DNA from: Desertivirga brevis
Lineage (GTDB): Bacteria; Bacteroidota; Bacteroidia; Sphingobacteriales; Sphingobacteriaceae
DNA length: 64,000 nt
NCBI RefSeq assembly: GCF_017355835.1
Contig: NZ_JAFEWF010000017.1
Span: forward strand, 1-64,000
Direction: 5' to 3'
Shown: one piece after another, positions 24,466-35,740 of the stretch
Layout: the number at the start of each line of letters is the position of its first letter
Position numbering within the stretch: position 1 is the stretch's first letter
The notes under the pieces: generated by a model
Told to the model about the DNA's origin: nothing
Seen by the model: only the letters and a program-made list of their open reading frames with translations
Databases searched by the model: none
Position numbers and translations under genes: made by a program

Positions 24466-25056
24466 CTATTCAGTGTATTTGATCTTCACAACCACCTTCT
24501 TAATTGGTTTTCCATCAACATCTATACTTGGCTTATGGGCATCACCGGGGAAGAAGATATACATCGTACCTGGTTCTGCTATATAAAACTTCCCATCTAC
24601 AGTGTAATTTGCCACGTCCCTCTTTTCATCATAAGGCTTAGTTACAGTAGCTTTTGCCACTGGGGCCATCCCCATTTTCTCTTTCCCCCTGGCGATGTAT
24701 TGGATATCGATCACCCTTTTGTGCGACTCCCAATTGGCGGCTTCAAATTTCTTACCCGGGCCCTCCGTTACAGAAACATAAACATTATCCCCATCCAGTG
24801 CATACTTACCAGGTGCTACATTTTCCAAATCAGTCTCCTTCAAATATTTAAAAGCCAAATCCCACCATGCTTTATTCCTTTGATACTGAGATTCAAACTC
24901 CTTTTTATCAATATCCGCATATGGCACTAAAGGAACACCATTATACCAATCCCCTCTTTTGAACCAGGATACGGTTTTTTTTGTAGAAGAACAGGCGCTA
25001 AAAAACAGTAAAGAACAAATAGCGAGAAGCTGAAGTACTTTTATCTTTGATTTCAT
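24466..25056 (-). CDS. YhcH/YjgK/YiaL family lipoprotein
   Basis: A 196-residue protein whose C-terminal about 150 residues match the YhcH/YiaL (beta-galactosidase subunit beta, EbgC-like) cupin-type family, implicated in handling sugar acids such as N-glycolylneuraminate. The stretch SHKRVIDIQYIARGKEKMG and the closing FFPGDAHKPSI with its metal-binding histidine are characteristic. It starts at the ATG at 25056, giving a lipoprotein-type signal peptide ending FFSAC with Cys22; most family members are cytoplasmic, so an exported version is unusual. A 20-residue in-frame extension to 25116 would bury the signal and is rejected. Confidence 0.85.
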   Translation of the reverse strand: MKSKIKVLQLLAICSLLFFSACSSTKKTVSWFKRGDWYNGVPLVPYADIDKKEFESQYQRNKAWWDLAFKYLKETDLENVAPGKYALDGDNVYVSVTEGPGKKFEAANWESHKRVIDIQYIARGKEKMGMAPVAKATVTKPYDEKRDVANYTVDGKFYIAEPGTMYIFFPGDAHKPSIDVDGKPIKKVVVKIKYTE

Positions 25057-25128
25057 TGTTATTGTTTGGCCCGGCAATATAAGCGTTTTTAAGAGTATCC
25101 GGCGAACAGGAAACACTTATGCCGGTGA

Positions 25129-27171
<2,043 letters not shown>

Positions 27172-27335
27172 GACCCGTTCAGAAACTAAAAGAAGGAGAT
27201 TCTTGCTACAACGTATTTCTGATAACTCATGTCTGAATTCTCGTATCTCTTTGCTAAATTAGCGGCCTATTTTACAGATCCCAAAGATGTCGTAATTAAT
27301 CAGCAACTATTAACGGGTCAGGTTTAAAGAAAATA

Positions 27336-28211
27336 ATGAACAAATTTTACGGAACAGGAGTCGCCCTTGTAACTCCTTTCACATCAGACGGAGAAGTTGA
27401 CTTCAGGGGTTTAGAAAGACTTATTGAACATCAGATAAACGGTGGAGTTGAATATCTTGTAGCCCTAGGTACGACAGGAGAATCGGCAACCTTAACTAAA
27501 GATGAAAAGAAAGCTATCTGGGAATTTACTGCTGAAAAAGTTGCTGGACGGGTGCCGTTGATGGCAGGAATTGGTGGAAATGACACCAGAGAGATCGTAA
27601 AAGCTGTTGAAGAATTTAAAATTGCTGGCTACGAAGCAATTCTTTCTGTTAGTCCCTATTATAACAAGCCGGTGCAGGAAGGGATGTATCAGCACTATAA
27701 AGCGATAGCAGAAGCTGCTCACCTTCCAATTCTTCTTTATAATGTTCCGGGTCGTACAGGAAGTAATCTGGCACCAGAAACAACTTTGCGCCTTGCTTCT
27801 GATTTTAAAAATATTTTCGGAGTAAAAGAAGCTTCGGGTAATTTTGATCAGTTTAACCAGATATTAAAAGATAAACCAGCTGATTTCCTTTTTATTTCGG
27901 GAGACGACTCAGTTACTCTACCGATAATAGCTATGGGAGGGGCAGGTATTATCTCTGTGGTTGCAAATGCAATACCAAGGCAGTTCTCTGATATGATTCG
28001 TTTGTGTTTGGAAGGAAAGTTCAAAGAGGCACAACCTCTTCATTATAAATTGATCGACTTCACAAACCTGATGTTTGCAGAGGGTAATCCTGCAGGAGTT
28101 AAATCGGCTCTGAAACATGCGGGGATCTGCTCTGATACCCTCAGACTACCTCTCGTAAGTGTTAGTACAGCTACTTCTGAAAAAATCAAAGCAGCTTACG
28201 AAGCTCTGTAG
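27336..28211 (+). CDS. dapA: 4-hydroxy-tetrahydrodipicolinate synthase
   Basis: It condenses pyruvate with aspartate semialdehyde, the first step towards diaminopimelate and lysine. The 291-residue aldolase-class I barrel has TTGES at 46-50, Tyr135 and Arg140 in LYNVPGRTG, and the Schiff-base Lys164 in FGVKEASGN. It is monocistronic, with a 164-base upstream region and a strong terminator. MurE in this window carries the DNPR motif for meso-diaminopimelate, which agrees. Confidence 0.96.
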   Translation: MNKFYGTGVALVTPFTSDGEVDFRGLERLIEHQINGGVEYLVALGTTGESATLTKDEKKAIWEFTAEKVAGRVPLMAGIGGNDTREIVKAVEEFKIAGYEAILSVSPYYNKPVQEGMYQHYKAIAEAAHLPILLYNVPGRTGSNLAPETTLRLASDFKNIFGVKEASGNFDQFNQILKDKPADFLFISGDDSVTLPIIAMGGAGIISVVANAIPRQFSDMIRLCLEGKFKEAQPLHYKLIDFTNLMFAEGNPAGVKSALKHAGICSDTLRLPLVSVSTATSEKIKAAYEAL

Positions 28212-28243
28212 ATTTTTATTTATAGTTAATAGATATCAAAAAG

Positions 28244-28276
28244 AAAAGCCCGAATGACAACATTCGGGCTTTTTAA
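28244..28276. terminator. Terminator between dapA and the histone-like gene
   Basis: A 13-bp perfect stem (28244-28256 with 28261-28273) and a 4-base loop ACAA, with A and T runs on the two sides, serve the convergent pair. Confidence 0.93.
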
Positions 28277-28294
28277 TTTCTTTTCTAACAGGGT

Positions 28295-28486
28295 TTATTT
28301 TGCAGCTGCATTTTTAGACTCCTGAATCTCAAGACGAATAGCCTGAGCAAGATTTTTCACGTCCTGCAAACCTTTTCTCACACGTGTTCCAGCAGCATTG
28401 TTTCCTTTGTTGTAGAACTTGTCTGCATCAGCCTCTAGACCAACAATTAGGTCCTTAAGCTCCGTAAATCTTTCATAATTTGCCAT
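28295..28486 (-). CDS. Histone H1-like (Hc1-type) nucleoid protein
   Basis: A 63-residue protein matching the Bacteroidota histone H1-like family (MANYERFTELKDLIVGLEADADKF then NNAAGTRVRKGLQDVK). It lacks the long Lys/Ala-rich tail of chlamydial Hc1 and H1 linker histones, leaving just the globular-like helical portion and SKNAAAK at the end. It probably binds DNA and shapes the nucleoid. The 284-base region upstream is strongly A/T-rich, but I could not fix a promoter. Confidence 0.85.
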   Translation of the reverse strand: MANYERFTELKDLIVGLEADADKFYNKGNNAAGTRVRKGLQDVKNLAQAIRLEIQESKNAAAK

Positions 28487-28720
28487 TGTAGTGCTTAGTT
28501 TAGTTTTTAATAAGTTAATTATTTTAATAAGCTAAGCTAATGTAACGGCTTTTTTCAAAAAAAAAAACATTTTAAAAATATTCCTATAGCGTCTTAAAGC
28601 CCTTTTTTTCCACAATCAAACTTATTTTCACAATTGCTATATAGCAAGAACAATAAATTCATTTAACTAGGTTAAAAATACATTTCGCAGGAGTACCGGT
28701 ATTAGTAAAAAATAAAACAA

Positions 28721-28747
28721 AAAAAGGCGCAACAAGTGCACCTTTTT
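28721..28747 (-). terminator. Terminator after the serine palmitoyltransferase gene
   Basis: AAAAAGGCGC (28721-28730) pairs with GCACCTTTTT (28738-28747) with one mismatch. It lies 24 bases past the minus-strand stop and is followed on that strand by a T run. Confidence 0.7.
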
Positions 28748-28770
28748 AATTTATTAAGATTAACAAGAAC

Positions 28771-30012
28771 CTATACAGGCATTGCTTTAGCTTCTTTATA
28801 ATATCCTTTCTGAAGCTTTTCCTGAACCTCTGAGAATGCGTCTAAAGTTCTTTGCACATCTTCAAGGCTATGAGCTGCAGTAGGGATAATTCGCAACTCC
28901 ATAAGCCCTTTAGGAATAACGGGATACACAACAATAGAACAGAAGATACCATAGTTCTCACGAAGATCCATTGTTATTGCAGTAGCTTCATGCAGTTCTC
29001 CTTTAAGGAACACAGGAGTAACCATGGTATTTGTTACTCCTAGATCAAATCCACGCTCACGTAAACCTGATTGTAAGGCTGTAGCAATCTGCCATAATTT
29101 TTCACGTAACTCTGGTTTTGTTCTAAGCAGCTCTAAGCGTTTACGCAAACCTACAACCATTGGCATTGGTAAGGCCTTAGCAAAAGTTTGAGAACGCATA
29201 TTATAGCGAAGGAAGTTTACTATCTCTTCTTTAGATGCAACAAAAGCACCTATCCCTGCCATAGATTTAGCAAAAGTACCAAAATACACATCAACCCCAT
29301 CAATTACATCCTGAGCTTCATGAGTTCCTGCACCAGTTGGCCCCATTGTTCCGAAACCATGAGCATCATCAATTAGTAAACGGAACTTGAAATCCTTCTT
29401 TAGCTCAACCAATTCCTTCAACTTACCCTGCGCCCCTGACATCCCGAAAACACCTTCTGTAATTAGAAGAATTGCTCCGCCTGTTTGCTCTACTAATTTT
29501 GTTGCTCTCTCCAATTGCTTGCGACAGCTGTCGATGTCGTTATGCTGATAAACGAAACGTTTTCCCATATGTAAACGAACGCCATCGATAATACACGCGT
29601 GCGACTCTGCGTCGTAGACTATTACATCGTTACGATCAACCAAAGTATCTATAATCGACACCATGCCCTGGTAGCCGTAGTTTAGTAGAAATGCGTCGTC
29701 AAATCCAGTAAATTCGGCAAGGTCTTTTTCTAAAGCTTCATGATGATTTGAATTTCCCGACATCATCCTCGCACCCATCGGGTATGCCAAGCCGTATTCT
29801 TCGGCGCCTCTAGCATCGGCTTCCCGAACTTCAGGATGATTGGCTAACCCAAGATAATTGTTTAGACTCCACACTAAATGCTCTTTCCCGCGAAATTTCA
29901 TGTGAGGGGCAATTTCTCCCTCAAGTTTTGGAAATGAAAAATACCCATGAGACCATTTCTGATGCTGCCCAATAGGCCCCATGTGTTTCGCTATTTTATC
30001 AAATAAATCCAA
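28771..30012 (-). CDS. Alpha-oxoamine synthase, probable serine palmitoyltransferase
   Basis: A PLP-dependent enzyme of 413 residues joining an amino acid to an acyl-CoA. The PLP lysine is Lys249 in FGTFAKSMAGIG, with DDAHG at 215-219 and His138 (DAESHACIIDG) stacking on the cofactor. Bacteroidota use serine palmitoyltransferase for sphingolipids, and the GTFAKS motif resembles that group more than the GTLGKA of 2-amino-3-ketobutyrate CoA ligase. KBL and AONS remain alternatives. It is a single-gene unit with a consensus promoter and its own terminator. Confidence 0.75.
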   Translation of the reverse strand: MDLFDKIAKHMGPIGQHQKWSHGYFSFPKLEGEIAPHMKFRGKEHLVWSLNNYLGLANHPEVREADARGAEEYGLAYPMGARMMSGNSNHHEALEKDLAEFTGFDDAFLLNYGYQGMVSIIDTLVDRNDVIVYDAESHACIIDGVRLHMGKRFVYQHNDIDSCRKQLERATKLVEQTGGAILLITEGVFGMSGAQGKLKELVELKKDFKFRLLIDDAHGFGTMGPTGAGTHEAQDVIDGVDVYFGTFAKSMAGIGAFVASKEEIVNFLRYNMRSQTFAKALPMPMVVGLRKRLELLRTKPELREKLWQIATALQSGLRERGFDLGVTNTMVTPVFLKGELHEATAITMDLRENYGIFCSIVVYPVIPKGLMELRIIPTAAHSLEDVQRTLDAFSEVQEKLQKGYYKEAKAMPV

Positions 30013-30051
30013 TGTGTTAATTTTTAAAAGTTATTATTAGGATAATAGGCG

Positions 30052-30081
30052 CAAAGTTAAAGTTTAATGATTGATAAACAA
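30052..30081 (-). promoter_or_regulatory. Consensus Bacteroidota promoter of the serine palmitoyltransferase gene
   Basis: On the minus strand TTG (30079-30081), 19 bases, then TAACTTTG (30052-30059) match TTG-N19-TAnnTTTG fully. Transcription would start near 30045, leaving a leader of about 30 bases. Confidence 0.7.
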
Positions 30082-30115
30082 TTAATTTACACCTATTGTA
30101 AAGGATACATAAAGC

Positions 30116-30150
30116 AAAAAGCCCTTATCTTTAAGATAAAGGCTTTTTTT
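30116..30150 (-). terminator. Terminator of the division/cell-wall cluster after ftsZ
   Basis: A 16-bp stem with one mismatch (30116-30131 with 30133-30149) rich in G/C at its centre, with a run of A on the plus-strand left flank, that is T on the minus strand. It ends the long mraZ-to-ftsZ transcript. Confidence 0.85.
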
Positions 30151-30164
30151 TATTTTTCAATTTA

Positions 30165-31820
30165 TTAATCTACGTTGTCGTGAAGAAAGGAGTTATTCGG
30201 ACGAATTTCCCCAGTCTCATTGGAAATAGTAAATCTTGAAACTTGAGACTCTGAGGAGTGAGGTGTTTGCTGAAGCGCCATTTGCTTACGTTTGTAAGCA
30301 GGCTCGTTTTCCAATTCCTGCAAACCGTTTGCTGTACGTAGCTTCATACTTAAATCCTTAAGGCGAAGGATCCGCTCTCTTGATTTACGTAATTGTTCCT
30401 CAATAGACTCATCGGTCTTACTATCGTCTGGATTAAGAGCTACTGGTTGAGGTGCCACAGGTTGCGGCTCTGGTGTTCCGTAAGATTCCGGTGTTCTCAA
30501 ATCGTCTGCCTTAGGTCCACCAAACTGAAATTCCGACTCCACTGTCTTAACTCCAAATTCAAATGGGGATGGTTCGGCAGGTTTTGCAGCAGGCTCTTCA
30601 TCATGTAAAGTATGACGAACGATCCTCGGTTCAGAAGGAACTACAGGGACACGTTCTTCAACATTATTTCTTTGAGAAAAAACACCGCCGAATAGATCAG
30701 ACTGCATATCTTCCTCTGCTTTAGCCTCTATTTGTGAGTCAGCAACTTTTGGTTCTACCGCGATAAATGAATTCACCGCATTTACTGGCTTAACCATAGG
30801 AGCATTCTCAGGAGTCAATAAAGAAACCTTTTTTTGCTGACTTTTCTCTACTTCACGCTCTTCCTTTGTCTGGAAGCCGGTTGCAATAATAGTCACAAGG
30901 ATTTTTTCTCCAAGAGATTCGTCAACACAATTACCCCAGATCAGATCTGCAGCTAAACCAGCTTCCTCCTGGATATAATCGGTAATTACGCTTACCTCGT
31001 CCATAGAAACTTCTCTTGACCCTGAGCTGATATTTAACAAGATGTAACGAGCACCCTGGATTTCGCTGTCCTTTAATAATGGAGAAGCAAGAGCTCCTTC
31101 AACGGCCCGGTGAGCACGATTTTCACCTTCAGCAGCATAACTACCCATGATAGCCACACCACTGTTACTCATTACAGTACGAACGTCTTTGAAATCCACG
31201 TTGATATAACCCGGAATAGTAATGATCTCAGCGATACCTTTCGCGGCGGTTGTTAATATATTATCAGCCTGAGCGAAAGCAGCACTTAAAGTAAGGTTTC
31301 CGAAAATCTCTCTCAAGCGGTCGTTTGAGATGACGAGGTATGAATCAACATATTTCTTCAACTCATCGAGGCCTTCCTCAGCCTGCATTTTACGACGCTT
31401 TCCTTCAAAAGAAAATGGAGTAGTGATGATCGCTACTGTAAGGATATCCATTTCTTTTGCAGCTTTGGCAATTATGGGACTAGCACCTGTTCCTGTACCA
31501 CCACCCATTCCTGCCGTAATGAACAACATCTTGGTATTGGCACCGATCATGCGCTTAATATCTTCTATATTTTCGATAGCAGAGTTTTTTCCCACCTCAG
31601 GTATCGATCCAGCTCCCATTCCCTCAGTCAGGCTCGCACCTAACTGTACTTTATTAGGAATAGGACTTAACTCCAACGCCTGCGCATCAGTATTGCAGAT
31701 AATGAAGTCAACACCCGTGATTCCCTGTCTAAACATGTGGTTGACCGCATTGCCACCGCCACCACCTACACCAACTACTTTGATAATTGATGATTTTTCT
31801 TTTAGCATTTCAAACTGCAT
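30165..31820 (-). CDS. ftsZ: Cell division protein FtsZ
   Basis: The tubulin-like GTPase that forms the division ring. The GTP-binding signature GGGTGTG is at residues 106-112, and the core ends near residue 330. The linker to about 530 is long and rich in Pro/Glu, so the protein is 551 residues against 383 in E. coli. The extreme C-terminus NNSFLHDNVD is the Bacteroidota form of the FtsA-binding tail. It is the last gene of the cluster, with a 126-base gap from ftsA that contains three TGTGGAAAAC boxes, which could allow separate expression. Confidence 0.97.
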   Translation of the reverse strand: MQFEMLKEKSSIIKVVGVGGGGGNAVNHMFRQGITGVDFIICNTDAQALELSPIPNKVQLGASLTEGMGAGSIPEVGKNSAIENIEDIKRMIGANTKMLFITAGMGGGTGTGASPIIAKAAKEMDILTVAIITTPFSFEGKRRKMQAEEGLDELKKYVDSYLVISNDRLREIFGNLTLSAAFAQADNILTTAAKGIAEIITIPGYINVDFKDVRTVMSNSGVAIMGSYAAEGENRAHRAVEGALASPLLKDSEIQGARYILLNISSGSREVSMDEVSVITDYIQEEAGLAADLIWGNCVDESLGEKILVTIIATGFQTKEEREVEKSQQKKVSLLTPENAPMVKPVNAVNSFIAVEPKVADSQIEAKAEEDMQSDLFGGVFSQRNNVEERVPVVPSEPRIVRHTLHDEEPAAKPAEPSPFEFGVKTVESEFQFGGPKADDLRTPESYGTPEPQPVAPQPVALNPDDSKTDESIEEQLRKSRERILRLKDLSMKLRTANGLQELENEPAYKRKQMALQQTPHSSESQVSRFTISNETGEIRPNNSFLHDNVD

Positions 31821-31898
31821 ATCGTTAATTCTCAGCTTAGTAGATTTCCGTTTCTTTTACCTATACCTAGTCGTAATATTAATATTTTTTACACAAAC

Positions 31899-31947
31899 GT
31901 TTTCCACAACTGTTAGCAATGTGGAAAACTTCGCGATTGTGGAAAAC
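31899..31947. promoter_or_regulatory. Three TGTGGAAAAC boxes between ftsA and ftsZ
   Basis: GTTTTCCACA at 31899-31908, TGTGGAAAAC at 31920-31929 and again at 31938-31947 (the last touching the ftsA stop codon) are exact copies of one 10-mer, one inverted relative to the other two. TTTTCCACA differs from the DnaA box TTATCCACA at one base. They may be a DnaA-like or other regulatory site in front of ftsZ. Function is inferred only from repetition and position. Confidence 0.5.
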
Positions 31948-33296
31948 TATTTAATATAGTCTTCGTCTTTAATATCGTCCTTAATAAATTTTGCTCCTGT
32001 CTGCAGAAGCTTATCAAATAATCCGAAAGATTTTTTCGGTTTTTCTGGTTGTGGTTTTTCCACAAATACACCTGGTTGCTTAATTATCTCCACCATTTCC
32101 TCTGCTTTTTGAATTCCCTTAATTAATAAACCTATACCCGTAGCAAACGTCGGACTTTTTAAATCATCATAGATGTTCTTTGGTAATACCTCGTTCTTTG
32201 CCAAATGCTCATTTGGATATCCAACGCGGCAATCTAATCCTGTTACATACTCCACTAACTGCGGCAAGTGCTTTAGCTGTGCACCACCACCAGTGATCAC
32301 GATCCCTGCGATTAATCGCTTCTCGTATCCAGATGCCTTGATTTCATAGTAAACGTGCTCCAGTATTTCCTCCATTCTTGCCTGAATTACATAAGCGAGG
32401 TTCTTTACTGAGATCTCTTTTGGTTCCCGGCCTCTCAAACCTGGAACACAAATAATTTCGTTCTCCTTATTCTCGTCAGCCAATGCAGATCCAAAGCGGG
32501 TTTTCAACAATTCCGCCTGATTACGCATAACTGCACAACCTTCCCGAATATCTTCAGTGATACTGTTACCTCCAAAAGGTATAACAGCTGTGTGACGGAT
32601 AATGCCTTCGTGGAAGATGGCGATATCCGTTGTACCACCTCCAATATCAACTAAAACAACCCCAGCTTCTTTTTCTTCTTCAGACAACACAGACTCAGAT
32701 GAAGCAAGTGGCTCAAGGATTAATTCCTGAGTCTCCAAACCTGCATTGGTTACGCATTTCAAGATATTTTTAACAGCACTTACATGACCTGAAATGATAT
32801 GGAAATTTGCCTCTAAACGAACGCCGGCCATCCCGATAGGATCTTTAATTCCAGGCTCATTATCAACAGTAAACTCCTGCGGCAACACATGAATGATCTC
32901 CTCTCCCGGAGGCATCACCAGCTTATACATATCCTCGATAAGCTTTTCGATGTCCTTCCGCTGGATTTCATTATTCAGATCCTTACGGGTCAAAATCCCT
33001 CTGTGCTGAAGGCTTTTTATATGTTGGCCGGCAATACCCACATTAACGATCTTTACATCCACATTTGATTGTGCACTAGCCTCGTCAACTGCCTGCAGTA
33101 TTCCCTGAACAGTTTTTTGAATGTTTGATACTACACCGCGTGTTACCCCCGCCGATTCTGCTTTCCCAATGCCCAGTATCTCTATTTTTCCATGCGTGCT
33201 CCTACGGCCAACAATTACACAGATCTTTGTTGTACCGATGTCAAGTCCTACCACTATAGGAGAGCTTTTCGATGATGTAGAAGTACCTTTTTCCAT
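31947..33296 (-). CDS. ftsA: Cell division protein FtsA
   Basis: The actin-like protein tethering FtsZ to the membrane. The phosphate-1 loop VVGLDIGTTKICVIVG is at residues 15-30, the SHS2/1C region covers about 90-170, and the ATP-binding VLVDIGGGTTDIAIF and ITGGGAQLKHLPQL follow. A short C-terminal amphipathic helix (about 420-449, LFDKLLQTGAKFI) is the expected membrane anchor. Length 449 compares with 420 in E. coli. It starts four bases after ftsQ. Confidence 0.96.
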   Translation of the reverse strand: MEKGTSTSSKSSPIVVGLDIGTTKICVIVGRRSTHGKIEILGIGKAESAGVTRGVVSNIQKTVQGILQAVDEASAQSNVDVKIVNVGIAGQHIKSLQHRGILTRKDLNNEIQRKDIEKLIEDMYKLVMPPGEEIIHVLPQEFTVDNEPGIKDPIGMAGVRLEANFHIISGHVSAVKNILKCVTNAGLETQELILEPLASSESVLSEEEKEAGVVLVDIGGGTTDIAIFHEGIIRHTAVIPFGGNSITEDIREGCAVMRNQAELLKTRFGSALADENKENEIICVPGLRGREPKEISVKNLAYVIQARMEEILEHVYYEIKASGYEKRLIAGIVITGGGAQLKHLPQLVEYVTGLDCRVGYPNEHLAKNEVLPKNIYDDLKSPTFATGIGLLIKGIQKAEEMVEIIKQPGVFVEKPQPEKPKKSFGLFDKLLQTGAKFIKDDIKDEDYIK

Positions 33297-33300
33297 AAAT

Positions 33301-34176
33301 TTAATGCGTTGCTGTTATTAAAGTATCCTGAATTGTTTTTATCGTGTCAGTTGGTGCGTTTGCAACAACCGTAGATTTCGTTATTAACTTTGTGCTGTCT
33401 GTGACCCTCTTCACACAAACAATCTGGTTGGCATATTTAATATTTATAGTCTTATAGGCTTCCCAGCCAACATTGGGAAGTGCTCTTTTATAAAAAATCA
33501 GAAGATTCCTGAACTTCGTTTCAAGAGAATCTGCCTCTCCAAGAACTATCTTATGATCACCAACCCTCGGGATCATTTCTATCTCTCTTTTCTCGTTCAC
33601 GTACAATTGCTCAATTTGGTCGTTCCACAGAGTATCTTTCCGGATAAAAAGTGAAGCATTATAAAGGCCTATAGCTATTTCAGTTTTCAATGTATCCACC
33701 TTACCAGAAAAATGCTCCACTATAAACCCATTTGCTACCACTACGTTAGGGGTGAAGCTATTAGAGAGGGGCAATTTATAGCCCTCTTTATCCACGTAAA
33801 AGTCTTGTCCGGCAATATTTATAATACGTAGTACCGGCTCCCGCTGATTTATAGCCACATTGATAACACCGTCCATTTCTGCGTATACCTTTGCCTCCTG
33901 GATGTAGGGATTTGATTTTAAGGCCTCCTCAATTCTGTGAATATCAATTTCATGCAATGGTTTTCCAACGAGATTTCCTGTCGCACGCTGTATAATCAAA
34001 TCGACTTCATGACGGTCTATAAAACTTTCAATCCCTGGAATAATTACTTTTATGTCCTTACATTTTACCTCGTTCTTCTTAACTTCAATAAAACTCATAA
34101 GCGCAACTACCCCGCCCAGGCTTAGAACCCAGGTAAAGGCAATAAATACAGCTTTCCAGTTTATTCGTTTAAGCAT
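33301..34176 (-). CDS. ftsQ: Cell division protein FtsQ
   Basis: A bitopic division protein that links FtsL/FtsB and FtsW/FtsI. A short cytoplasmic tail is followed by one membrane helix (about residues 9-27) and a periplasmic POTRA-like domain (IIPGIESFIDRHEVDLII near 45-65), then the beta domain. The sequence is weakly conserved, as is normal for FtsQ; identity rests on domain layout and its place between murC and ftsA. Its start overlaps the murC stop by eight bases. Confidence 0.9.
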   Translation of the reverse strand: MLKRINWKAVFIAFTWVLSLGGVVALMSFIEVKKNEVKCKDIKVIIPGIESFIDRHEVDLIIQRATGNLVGKPLHEIDIHRIEEALKSNPYIQEAKVYAEMDGVINVAINQREPVLRIINIAGQDFYVDKEGYKLPLSNSFTPNVVVANGFIVEHFSGKVDTLKTEIAIGLYNASLFIRKDTLWNDQIEQLYVNEKREIEMIPRVGDHKIVLGEADSLETKFRNLLIFYKRALPNVGWEAYKTINIKYANQIVCVKRVTDSTKLITKSTVVANAPTDTIKTIQDTLITATH

Positions 34177-35524
34177 TTTCTAAAATTTCCTTAAAAGGCA
34201 ATACCAATGTATCTATATCCCCGGCTCCTACTGTTAAAAGAAGCTTAGGTTGTAATCCTGCTATAATCGCTTCAGCACTCTCTTTGGAAGCAATTTGCTT
34301 GTTCTCCAATTTCATCCTATCATAAATGATCTCAGAAGTGACTCCCGGAATTGGAAGTTCTCTGGCTGGATAAATGTTTAGCAATACCAGCTCATCGGCC
34401 ATATCTAACACCTCTGCAAATCCATCAACAAAATCCCTTGTACGCGAATACAAGTGAGGCTGAAACACTACGGTTAACTTTCTACCAGGATAAAGTTGTT
34501 TCACTGCAGAAATACAAGCCCTAAGCTCTTCAGGGTGATGAGCATAATCATCTATAAAAATCTTATCATCGGTCTTAATTACATATTCAAACCGTCTTTT
34601 AACCCCTTTGAATTCCTTTAATGCTTCTTTGATCTTTTCCGCTTCAATGTTAAGTAGTAAAGCTGCCTGGATTGCAGCAGTAGCGTTCTCCACATTATGC
34701 AAGCCCGGTAAACCTAGTTCAATGTTATTGATCTCTATTTCCTGTGCTTTAAAATCAAAGAAGAAAGTACCAGATTCCACTCTGACGTTAGTGGCAAATA
34801 TTTCTGAAGGCTCTTTAGCAGAATAAGTTGCTCCACCTTCAAGAGGCAATCCGTTCTTTCGGATTAGTTTCCCGCCTTCTTTTAGTTGCGATGCGAATAG
34901 CCTGAATGACTCCTTTACATGAGAATCATCCCCATAAATATCCAGATGATCAGCATCCATAGACGTGATAATAGCGATATCGGGATGAAGACGAAGAAAT
35001 GATCTATCGTATTCATCTGCTTCGACAACTACTACATTGTTACTTCCGAAAAGAACATTGGTATCATAATTAGAAGAAATCCCCCCAAGGAAAGCAGTGC
35101 AATCAAAACCAGAATGCTTTAAGATATGAGCAACCATAGTGGACGTAGTTGTCTTTCCATGCGTTCCTGCAACAGCAACAGTAAACATCCCCTTACTGAT
35201 AATCCCCAGCACCTCTGAACGCTTTTTGAGATCAAAGTTATTCTCCTGGAAATAGTTAAGGATAGCAGAGTCTTTAGGAATTGCCGGAGTGTAGATCACG
35301 AGCAAATTATCCGAAGATGTTCTGAAATTAGCAGGAATTTCATCTACAGCATCTACGTATGTAATTGCCAGTCCCTCCTCGGCAAGACTATCCGTTAGTG
35401 TCGTTTGAGTGCGGTCGTAACCTACCACTTCGCACCCCCTCTTATGGAAATAACGAGCAAGGCCACTCATACCGATTCCACCGATACCAACCAGATAAAC
35501 TTGTTTTATATTGTCTAATTCCAT
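34169..35524 (-). CDS. murC: UDP-N-acetylmuramate--L-alanine ligase
   Basis: It adds the first amino acid of the peptidoglycan stem. The N-terminal UDP-binding motif VYLVGIGGIGMSGLARYF starts at residue 9, and the ATP loop GTHGKTTTSTMV lies near residue 118. Central and C-terminal Mur ligase domains follow, for 451 residues. The 216-base gap back to murG is filled by a low-complexity repeat. Confidence 0.96.
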   Translation of the reverse strand: MELDNIKQVYLVGIGGIGMSGLARYFHKRGCEVVGYDRTQTTLTDSLAEEGLAITYVDAVDEIPANFRTSSDNLLVIYTPAIPKDSAILNYFQENNFDLKKRSEVLGIISKGMFTVAVAGTHGKTTTSTMVAHILKHSGFDCTAFLGGISSNYDTNVLFGSNNVVVVEADEYDRSFLRLHPDIAIITSMDADHLDIYGDDSHVKESFRLFASQLKEGGKLIRKNGLPLEGGATYSAKEPSEIFATNVRVESGTFFFDFKAQEIEINNIELGLPGLHNVENATAAIQAALLLNIEAEKIKEALKEFKGVKRRFEYVIKTDDKIFIDDYAHHPEELRACISAVKQLYPGRKLTVVFQPHLYSRTRDFVDGFAEVLDMADELVLLNIYPARELPIPGVTSEIIYDRMKLENKQIASKESAEAIIAGLQPKLLLTVGAGDIDTLVLPFKEILENA

Positions 35525-35740
35525 TTGTTTTAAGCTGAAAGCTTATAGCAGCGAGCACAAAACTCCTACTGAAAGCTCAAAGCCGAAAGCAAAAAGCATA
35601 AAGCTTCTGCTAACGTCTTATCTTTTATCCTTTTTAAAATGAAAGCTCAAGCAGAGCGAACAGCAGCTCTGCTAATCTTACATTTCTTCTTTATTCTTTT
35701 AGCAAAAAAGCTTTCACCTTTCTGCTTTACACTTTCACCT
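35525..35740. repeat. GAAAGC-word repeat between murG and murC
   Basis: The region repeats variants of GAAAGCTC/GAAAGC/AAAGCATAAAGC, and the other end carries their complement (GCTTTCACC, CTGCTTTACACTTTCACC), so it can fold back on itself. There is no coding sequence. It separates two genes of an otherwise tight operon. Confidence 0.6.

Noticed and set aside
27172..27335. Riboswitch (lysine-type) before dapA
   Set aside because: The 164-base leader region shows no conserved lysine-aptamer features or attenuator hairpin that I can recognise.
31899..31947. Replication origin
   Set aside because: Only three DnaA-like boxes, no dnaA, dnaN or AT-rich unwinding region nearby; it is reported only as a candidate regulatory site.
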